NCBI GenBank assembly: GCA_037443565.1
Contig: JBBIOB010000060.1
Coordinates: forward strand, 1-16,663
DNA: 16,663 nt
Reading direction: 5' to 3'
From: Fervidifonticultor_A sp037443565
GTDB taxonomy: Bacteria > Sysuimicrobiota > Sysuimicrobiia > Sysuimicrobiales > Humicultoraceae
Shown here: positions 6,756 to 12,618 of the stretch, piece after piece
Position numbering within the stretch: position 1 is the first letter of the stretch
How the letters are laid out: every line of letters starts with the position of its first letter
Made by a program: the position numbers and the translations under genes
The notes under the pieces: model-generated
What the model saw: the letters and a program-made list of their open reading frames with translations, nothing else
Told to the model about the DNA's origin: nothing
The model's database searches: none

Positions 6756-7478
6756 ATGGCGGCCCGCACCGTCGACGACAAGCGGATGCTCGACCTCCGG
6801 CGCGGTGCCCAGCTCGACGCCAAGCTGGTGGAGCGGATCGTCTCCGCGTGCGACGCCTTCAGCAACGGCCAGATCGACGCCATGCTGCGCGCCGGCATCC
6901 GGGTCTGGCCCATGGTGGGCAGCCCCTCGCCTTACGACGGGTGGCAAATGCCCACGCCTGCGGCGCGCGCCGCCTACACTAACCTGGCCCGGGTCGTGCT
7001 GGTTCGCGATAACGCCCGGACGGACGATCTCCGCCACGAGCTCGCCCACGCCTGGGACCACACGAAGACCGGAAGGCTGCGCGGGCGGCTCGATGCGATG
7101 CCGCGGGAGAAGCGCGACCGCCTCATGAAGAACCCGCCGCCGTTCTGGAGTGAGAACGCGCGAGCGGCGGTGACCCCGCCGGGGGCCAAGAAGGCAACCC
7201 AGATGGCGCTGGACGAAATGCGGGTCGCCTATGCTGGGCGGCTGCTCTCGAAGGAGGAGGCCTTCGACAATCCGGACACCCGTGAAGGGTATTCGCGCAG
7301 CGGCGTCAAGGAATTCTACGCCGAGGGCTACAGCGTCTACCACGGACACTGTGACACCTGCCAGGCCCGTCTGCTGGCCTTCGCGCCTGAACTGTTCGAC
7401 GTGCTGGAGCGCGAATCGAAGAAGCACGGCCTGCGGCGCCTCGACCGCCAGTCGCTGGCCGCCGCGCTCACGCCCTGA
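6756..7478 (+). CDS. Anthrax toxin lethal factor-like zinc metallopeptidase domain protein
   Basis: This is a 240-residue gluzincin-type protein. HELAHAWDH near residues 94-102 provides the HExxH zinc histidines and catalytic glutamate. VKEFYAEGYSVYHG, about 90 residues later, provides the downstream glutamate zinc ligand, as in the C-terminal domain of anthrax lethal factor (ATLF family). The C-terminus (LLAFAPELFDVLERESKKHG) is also typical of that family. There is no signal peptide, transmembrane segment or separate targeting domain, so it is probably an intracellular peptidase or housekeeping homologue rather than an exported toxin; its substrate is unknown. ATG 6756 gives a compact domain start. 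An in-frame GTG at 6735 would overlap the phosphorylase end. It lies 11 bases after the phosphorylase stop and is probably in the same transcript. Confidence 0.8.
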   Translation: MAARTVDDKRMLDLRRGAQLDAKLVERIVSACDAFSNGQIDAMLRAGIRVWPMVGSPSPYDGWQMPTPAARAAYTNLARVVLVRDNARTDDLRHELAHAWDHTKTGRLRGRLDAMPREKRDRLMKNPPPFWSENARAAVTPPGAKKATQMALDEMRVAYAGRLLSKEEAFDNPDTREGYSRSGVKEFYAEGYSVYHGHCDTCQARLLAFAPELFDVLERESKKHGLRRLDRQSLAAALTP

Positions 7479-7495
7479 CGCCGCCGGGTATACAT

Positions 7496-7510
7496 GTCCG
7501 CTCGGCGGAC
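7496..7510 (+). terminator. Short hairpin after the lethal-factor-like gene
   Basis: GTCCGC and GCGGAC form a perfect 6-bp stem around a TCG loop, 17 nt after the stop codon. No T-run follows, so termination is only suggested. The rest of 7479-7617 shows no coding or regulatory signal that I recognise. Confidence 0.3.
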
Positions 7511-7617
7511 TGGTCCACACCCGCCATCGAATCCCGGTCCGAACGCCGCCCGCAGCCTGTCCTCGACGAGCCTGACGGCCGTCCCCTCACTGACCTCTCA
7601 GTAGAACGCGTGCAGCG

Positions 7618-7857
7618 ATGGTGTACGGCTTAGCCTCAGGCGTCGTGTCGGCCGAGCTTCTCACGCTGCTCTCTGCGCAGGTGCTGGTCGTCCAGGACGA
7701 GATCCCCGTCGTGCGCGCGCTTGAGCGCTATCCCGGTACCAGCCTGGATTTCCCCGACGTGCTCCTTGCTGAGCTCGCACGCGCTGCGGACGTGGGCGTG
7801 CTCTCGTTCGATGCGGACATCGGCCGCCTCGGCGTGCGGGTGGTTACACCTTCCTGA
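7618..7857 (+). pseudogene. PIN-domain (VapC-type) toxin, C-terminal fragment
   Basis: The 79 residues starting MVYGLASGVVSAELL match the second half of VapC-like PIN ribonucleases. VVQDEIPVVRALERY is followed by LDFPDVLLAELA, with the conserved Asp pair, and VLSFDADIGRLGVRVV, with the last acidic residue. The N-terminal strand with the first catalytic Asp (normally DTNVLxR) and the following helix are absent. An in-frame TGA at 7591-7593 closes the frame just upstream. No antitoxin gene is adjacent. It is therefore a decapitated toxin remnant, lying directly beside the tRNA-Thr half that marks the island edge. It could be translated from ATG 7618 but should lack nuclease activity. Confidence 0.75.
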
Positions 7858-7932
7858 ATCGGGGTGCGGCTTCGCGCAGAGGGACGCGCGTGCAGGACGA
7901 CGCATGCGCCCTCAGCATGATAGAAGTAGAAC

Positions 7933-7982
7933 TGGAGCCGGCGACGAGATTCGAACTCGTGACCTGCGCATTACGAGTGCGC
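7933..7982 (-). tRNA. tRNA-Thr(CGT), 3' half only; probable attachment-site remnant
   Basis: The minus strand reads an anticodon stem-loop GCGCA-CTCGTAA-TGCGC (7982-7966, anticodon CGT), variable AGGTC, a T-arm ACGAG-TTCGAAT-CTCGT and the acceptor 3' strand CGCCGGC, then TCCA. A 5' acceptor GCCGGCG and a D-arm should lie at about 7983-8008 but are absent: the bases there (GTGGGAGATTGGGAAAG) form neither. A clean segment from anticodon arm to CCA is what tyrosine integrases duplicate when an element inserts in a tRNA gene. The intact copy should lie at the other end of the island. The defence genes begin just beyond it. Confidence 0.8.
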
Positions 7983-8043
7983 GCTTTCCCAATCTCCCAC
8001 GATCCATCGAGTCTCCTGGGTCTCAAAATGCGCGCATTCCCAA
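7978..8043. repeat. Pair of 15-bp direct repeats beside the tRNA half
   Basis: TGCGCGCTTTCCCAA at 7978-7992 recurs as TGCGCGCATTCCCAA at 8029-8043, 14 of 15 identical and 51 bp apart. The first copy begins inside the tRNA anticodon stem. Such pairs can be recombination-site arms or the scar of a duplication at an island edge. Confidence 0.55.
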
Positions 8044-8339
8044 GACTCCTGAGACGGATGGGAATCAGCAAGACCCCTGAGGGTGGCGGATGTGCCCCAA
8101 GGGTGCCCCAACGGATGGACGCAACAACCTTCATCGCTCGCAAACCAACTCGCCGACCTGAGGGAACCTCCTCGCGGCGCCCGAGGGATCTGACACCCTA
8201 CAGCACAAGCGCCTTCCACGCCGCAGCGCCTCGTTGGTGAACATCCCGCCACCCGCCTCACGGTGAAGCCCCGGTGAGGATCGGAGTCACGAAGCGCGAA
8301 TCTACGAGTAACGTACGCTGTCAGAGGGTCGAGGTCAAA
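7983..8339. other. Non-coding island edge between tRNA remnant and SIR2 gene
   Basis: These 357 bases hold no convincing gene. They contain the second 15-bp repeat (8029-8043), a tandem 9-bp repeat GTGCCCCAA (8092-8100 and 8103-8111) and the short copy of the brxL 3' end (8192-8216). GAGG at 8331-8334 serves the SIR2 start. I find no confident promoter for SIR2 in it. No integrase reading frame is recognisable. Confidence 0.5.
8192..8216 (-). repeat. Copy of the brxL 3' end (25 bp, 23 identical)
   Basis: This segment matches 10572-10596, the last codons, stop and first bases after brxL, in the same orientation with two mismatches. On the minus strand it reads AAAWKALVL-stop, against TAAQKALGL-stop in the real gene. 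The resemblance extends slightly beyond the 25 bp at the protein level. It is either a remnant of a second brxL or a duplication produced when the SIR2 gene arrived. Confidence 0.6.
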
Positions 8340-10370
8340 ATGCCCCAGTTGAGATTTGAGCCAATCGAGGGTCTCGTCGAAAGATGCCTCCGCGTGTCCC
8401 CAGATGCCCCCATCGTCTTCTTCGTTGGATCAGGGGTCTCTACCGTGTACCCGTCAGTGCTTCCGTCCGCATGGGAGATGATCAGCGAAACGGCAGGAGT
8501 AGTCGCACCCACACCCACGCCGGGGCTAGAGCGCGAGCTAGCAAGGGAGATCCGCCGGCTTGCAGAAGCGCTCCCCGAAATCTACTACGAGATCCTTCGA
8601 GATGTGATCGGGGACGAAGCCATCCGTGCTTGGGAGGCCTTGAGGTTCTGGCAGGATCACCCGGATCTCCAGCAATTCAACCTGGGCCCGAACCCCGGAC
8701 ACCTCGCATTGGTCTATCTTGCATGGCAGGGGCGGACGCCCCTTATCACCACAAACTTCGACACTTTGCTCGAAGAAGCTGCCCGGTCTCTGAGCTTGGA
8801 GCCACTCGCATGCATTCCCATCCCACCCGATTTGCGTCCGCCCGACCACGAACAGCTCCGAACAGCCCAGCGCGACAACGAAGTTGCAATCTGGAAGGTA
8901 CACGGCACTGTAGAACCCACCAACTTTGACTCTATCCATACAACGCTGCGCACGATCACCCAGGCGGACTGGAGAAAACTCGAACGAATACGCCAGCAAT
9001 TCGAGCAAATTGGCACCACTGTATGCTTCATGGGCTACAGCGGCAGCGATCTAGACCTCTTTCCGCATATGGCGGGGTGGCGGCTCCATCATCGCATCTA
9101 CTGGTTAGGTCCTTCGTTTTCTCGACGGCACATGATTCATCGTAACCCAGATCAGTTCACGGCCGTAGTCGGTACCAGCGAGCGCTTCGCGACCCTTCTG
9201 GCGGGCCAATGGAAGATCGAGGACGCCCGAATCGGATTACTCCGGGACCGCCTAAGGGAGTCGGATGCTGCCCGAGATCGCGCACTGGCCGGCCGCGTCC
9301 ACGCCAGGGAAAGATACCTGGCTGCGGTACGGCAGCACCTCAAGGGCCTCTTCACGCGCATCTTGCCGCCCGCAGACCCGAGAAGGCTGTTGATCCACGC
9401 TCGTGCTCTGACCTCGATCGGACAGAACAGGAGAGCATGGCCTTACGTAGTTCGCTTCACGACGGCCGCGGCGAGTGTGCCACCACACCGCATGGATGCG
9501 GGATTGGTTTCCGGGGCTCTTACCCTGAAAGCCTCGCTTGCCCACGAGTTCTCCCAATACGAGGACTCTTTCGCGTTCTCTGAGCAAGCCCGAAGAATAG
9601 CATGTCGTCACGGGCTGAGAGCAGTCACGGTTGAAGCAACGATGGCTGCAGACGAAGCACTTCGGATGCAGCATCTTCCGGGACTCAGGTTCAAGGAGAA
9701 GAGCTATCTGCTGCACCCCCGTGCTTGGATTGTTGTCGTGCGATTTCTCCTCCATGCCTTCGTGTTCGGTATCAGGCGATGGCAAGATCTTCCGAGGCGC
9801 CTTGGCCAGAACACAGTGCACGCTGAATCCGTATACTTGGAGCACCTCGTACGCATTGGTGCCATCTTTCAAGAGCTCCTGGCCGGCTACCGATTGGAAG
9901 GAATGGCCAAGGTTCTCATGACCTGGTTGTGGAGCTACGTTGAGGTCCGGAGTTACGAAATCGGTTACGCACATGGAATCGGAAACGCCCGCAAGTACGG
10001 CGAAAGGCTCGGAATTCCGCCAAGGACCACAGCCGCGCTCCAAGCAGGCGGCGTCTATGAGCTGCTGTCTGCTCAAACGGGCAAGGCGATTGCATACCGA
10101 GATCACGGTAGGCGGCTGGCTAGAGAATACCGTGTACATGAGGCAGTACGGGCATACAACCGGGCCTACAGAATAGCGCTCATTGCCGGAAACATATCGC
10201 TGGCCCTGAAGGCCCTCATCGACCGCAGGCTGATACAGCCGGACTTCAAACCCGATAGGGCTCTGGTGCAAAGAATGCTGAAGATGATTCAGGGTGCAGC
10301 CTATCGTCGCATAGAAGCCTCTATGCTGGACTGGCTATGCGGGGCTTCGCACAGGCCTCGCCGCGATTGA
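8340..10370 (+). CDS. SIR2-domain defence protein (NADase-like) with helical C-terminal region
   Basis: The product has 676 residues. Residues 20-300 are a SIR2-like NAD-processing domain: PIVFFVGSGVS (Gly30-Ser34, the GAGxS nucleotide loop), PLITTNFDTLLEEA (Asn139), IWKVHGT (catalytic-type His188) and CFMGYSGSDLDLF. Defence SIR2 proteins such as DSR and Thoeris ThsA deplete NAD+ on phage infection. This protein retains the Asn and His needed. The remaining 370 residues are mostly alpha-helical with TPR-like pieces (LASSIGQ-like and EAVRAYNRAYRIAL stretches) and probably sense the trigger or oligomerise. No membrane segment is seen. ATG 8340 has GAGG 5 nt upstream and starts at the domain; TTG/GTG starts further up are in frame. 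Its codons are visibly less GC-rich than those of neighbouring genes, suggesting acquisition. It converges on brxL. Confidence 0.85.
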   Translation: MPQLRFEPIEGLVERCLRVSPDAPIVFFVGSGVSTVYPSVLPSAWEMISETAGVVAPTPTPGLERELAREIRRLAEALPEIYYEILRDVIGDEAIRAWEALRFWQDHPDLQQFNLGPNPGHLALVYLAWQGRTPLITTNFDTLLEEAARSLSLEPLACIPIPPDLRPPDHEQLRTAQRDNEVAIWKVHGTVEPTNFDSIHTTLRTITQADWRKLERIRQQFEQIGTTVCFMGYSGSDLDLFPHMAGWRLHHRIYWLGPSFSRRHMIHRNPDQFTAVVGTSERFATLLAGQWKIEDARIGLLRDRLRESDAARDRALAGRVHARERYLAAVRQHLKGLFTRILPPADPRRLLIHARALTSIGQNRRAWPYVVRFTTAAASVPPHRMDAGLVSGALTLKASLAHEFSQYEDSFAFSEQARRIACRHGLRAVTVEATMAADEALRMQHLPGLRFKEKSYLLHPRAWIVVVRFLLHAFVFGIRRWQDLPRRLGQNTVHAESVYLEHLVRIGAIFQELLAGYRLEGMAKVLMTWLWSYVEVRSYEIGYAHGIGNARKYGERLGIPPRTTAALQAGGVYELLSAQTGKAIAYRDHGRRLAREYRVHEAVRAYNRAYRIALIAGNISLALKALIDRRLIQPDFKPDRALVQRMLKMIQGAAYRRIEASMLDWLCGASHRPRRD

Positions 10371-10577
10371 ACGAAGGTCAGTCAGCCCGATCGCGTCGGG
10401 TGTCAAGTCCACAGCAGGGATTCGGGGTGAGGCCGCGGCCGTCGAGTCGCGTATGTCCGATGGACTGATTGCCCGACAGAATCATGCGTGTTGCGCAACT
10501 CCTGTAACCTGAGATCGACCGAGCTCTTCAGCATAGCCAAGATGGTGGTCGTCGGGGTCCAACAGCACCTCGACACC
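10371..10577. other. Convergent intergenic region between SIR2 gene and brxL
   Basis: These 207 bases separate convergent genes. A 5-bp hairpin, CCCGA-TCGCG-TCGGG at 10386-10400, lies 16 nt after the SIR2 stop and may help terminate, but it lacks a T-run. No further gene is recognised. A short open stretch after the brxL stop on the minus strand (LLDPDDHHLGYAEELG) stays open for only about 30 codons. Confidence 0.4.
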
Positions 10578-10596
10578 CTACAACCCAAGCGCCTTC
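10572..10596 (-). repeat. brxL 3' end copy of the 25-bp repeat
   Basis: This is the partner of the segment at 8192-8216. It spans the last codons of brxL, its TAG stop (10580-10578) and six following bases. The two copies lie in direct orientation and bracket the SIR2 gene, 2380 bp apart. Confidence 0.6.
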
Positions 10597-12602
10597 TGCG
10601 CGGCTGTGGCGGGATCTCTGTAGAAAATGGGGTCGACGTGCTCCATGATGTCCCCCGGGACCTCCAGGAAGTGGCGTTTGTTCTCGATAGGCACCAGAGC
10701 ACGCCGTGCGCCGTTATCCATAGCCAGCCGCAGCGGCTCCACCAGAGAGCGGACGGGCTTTGGATTTCCTTGAATCGTCATGTCCCCAAGGATCAACAGC
10801 GCCGGCAGAACAGGGGTTTTCTTCATAGCAGAGTACAGGGCGACAAAGAACGCAGCCCCCGCATCGCACCCGAGGCGGCTGCCCAATAGGTCGATGGCCT
10901 CGACGTGGAAATCGGTAGTTTCGAGTACAGCGCCGATTCCAAGCTCCACCTTGTGCCCCTGAAGGTACGAGAACGCGCGGTTCAGTGCTTCCTTCATCGT
11001 GCCGTCCATGCCGCCCGCGCCGCGCAGCTTTCCGGTGCCTGCGGATGTCCCGACCTCGATCCGGTACAACGCAACTTTGCCGTCCTCGGCGACCGCCGCG
11101 GCGTACACGGATCCCGGGGCAAGGGGGTCAGGCGAGATAAGGTTCCGCCCACCCTCCTCTGGAACCCCGACGAACCGCTCCTCCCGGGTTTCCTGATCGA
11201 TGTATGAGAAGCTCGTCTGGTAGAACTCATGCGACCCCATTTTCTTCAACTGCTCTTTGACCCGGCGCCGGCCTTCCAGCGCCAGCTCGAGGATCTCCCG
11301 TAGCTCGTCACGCTCGAACTCGCCATGGGGATACAGCAGTTTCAAGTACCCTGAAACCGTCTTGCGCACCGCCTTAGCGTCCCGGGCGTTGAGATGACTA
11401 CCCAGGGAGTAATACCGGTCCATCAACTCCGTGAAGTTGTGCTTCCGGAGTTCGCGCAGGGCCTCTGCCAGGTAGTCGACGACGAAGCCGTAGCGGTCAG
11501 TGAAGAACTCGTTCCGCATCTTAGGGATTTCCCAGCCCGGCAGATAGAAGTGCAACCGGTCGAGAAACGCCAGATCCTCCCGAATGACCTCCGGCATCGG
11601 AATGAAGAGGTGGGCTGACTGGACCATGACTTCCACGGGCTGGTTGGTGTTTCCAAACATCGCGACCGAGGCCGGAGCTGAGAGCGCTTCCTTGCCCCTG
11701 GCGAACGTCCCCGACTCGCAGTAGGTCTTCAGGGTCGTTACGACCTCCTTAGGCATCTTCTGGAGGTCGGCGACCTCATCAAAGGCCACGGCATCCCAGA
11801 GTCCGACCAGCCCCATTCTGCCCGTGGCCATGTTGAAGAACAGGTTCGCCACGGTCGTGGGGCCAGTCAGGAGGATTACATACGGAGAGATCTCCTGGAA
11901 GACGAAAGATTTTCCCGTCCCCCGGGGTCCGAGCTCCACGAGGTTGTAGTTGCGCTCGCAGAGAGGAAGCAACCGGGCCAGAAACAGCAGTTTCAGCCGG
12001 CGGTCGAAGTGGGTCGGCTCGAGACCAACGCTCCTGACCAGCAGGTCGAGCCACTCGTCGCCAGTCAGCTGGCACCGTCCCTCGCGAAACTCATTCAGAT
12101 CGAACGATGCGACCTGAATGGGTACGAGACCGTCGATCCAGAAAGGACTTCTCCGGCCGGTCGCGGACTCGTCGAACTGATGGCGCAGCTCTATCTGCCC
12201 CCAGATCCCGCCGACCAACAGTCGCTCGTACCGACGCACGGCTGTGTCAGGAATATGCACGTACCGGTGGCCGAAGTGGACGAGTTCCGCCCAATACTTG
12301 TCATCCTCGGCTAGGTAGCGAACCTTGATCTTGTCGATGAAGTTGTGGTGACCCTTCTCCCGGACCAGGGACTGCGCGCGGTTCGCCTCGTCCGGCCGAA
12401 CGAAGTTATCGGCGAGGGTGTCATTCACTACGCGGAGTCCGGCCTCGATCGCCAGCGGATCGTCCGTCGCGCAGTACTTACCAAGCAGATACTCTAGAAC
12501 GAAGACAGGGACGTTCGAGCCGACCTTGACCTTGCGGACAAGGTCCTTGCGCACGACCTTACCTGCAAACACTTCGGTGACCTTCCGATCCAGGTCGATC
12601 AT
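10578..12602 (-). CDS. brxL: BREX system Lon-like AAA+ protein BrxL
   Basis: At 674 residues this matches the usual length of BrxL, a DNA-binding AAA+ ring protein of the BREX phage-defence system. GPRGTGKS (about residues 225-232) is the Walker A motif, VAFDEV (about 273-278) Walker B, and MFGNTN a sensor-1 asparagine. The N-terminal part (MIDLDRKVTEVFAGKVVRKD) is the family's characteristic start. The C-terminal 110 residues follow the Lon-protease fold (LVVLGDMTLQG-like LLILGDMTIQGNPKP, RRALVPIENKRHFLEVP) and end in the usual KALGL. By eye, the Lon catalytic Ser lies opposite Asp in GCDAG, and the Lys position lacks lysine (SLVEPLRLA), so peptidase activity is doubtful. ATG 12602 follows GGGGAGAGG; an adjacent TTG is less likely. 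It starts 16 nt after pglZ stops, in the same operon. Confidence 0.93.
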   Translation of the reverse strand: MIDLDRKVTEVFAGKVVRKDLVRKVKVGSNVPVFVLEYLLGKYCATDDPLAIEAGLRVVNDTLADNFVRPDEANRAQSLVREKGHHNFIDKIKVRYLAEDDKYWAELVHFGHRYVHIPDTAVRRYERLLVGGIWGQIELRHQFDESATGRRSPFWIDGLVPIQVASFDLNEFREGRCQLTGDEWLDLLVRSVGLEPTHFDRRLKLLFLARLLPLCERNYNLVELGPRGTGKSFVFQEISPYVILLTGPTTVANLFFNMATGRMGLVGLWDAVAFDEVADLQKMPKEVVTTLKTYCESGTFARGKEALSAPASVAMFGNTNQPVEVMVQSAHLFIPMPEVIREDLAFLDRLHFYLPGWEIPKMRNEFFTDRYGFVVDYLAEALRELRKHNFTELMDRYYSLGSHLNARDAKAVRKTVSGYLKLLYPHGEFERDELREILELALEGRRRVKEQLKKMGSHEFYQTSFSYIDQETREERFVGVPEEGGRNLISPDPLAPGSVYAAAVAEDGKVALYRIEVGTSAGTGKLRGAGGMDGTMKEALNRAFSYLQGHKVELGIGAVLETTDFHVEAIDLLGSRLGCDAGAAFFVALYSAMKKTPVLPALLILGDMTIQGNPKPVRSLVEPLRLAMDNGARRALVPIENKRHFLEVPGDIMEHVDPIFYRDPATAAQKALGL

Positions 12603-12618
12603 CAACCTCTCCCCAGGC

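Noticed and set aside
8090..8261. Possible integrase C-terminal tail on the minus strand (HPLGHPWGT-like reading)
   Set aside because: No catalytic HxxR or Tyr motif of a tyrosine recombinase is seen; the reading comes from a tandem GTGCCCCAA repeat.
10480..10577. Small peptide reading LLDPDDHHLGYAEELG after the brxL stop
   Set aside because: It stays open only about 30 codons, has no good ribosome site and no recognised homology.
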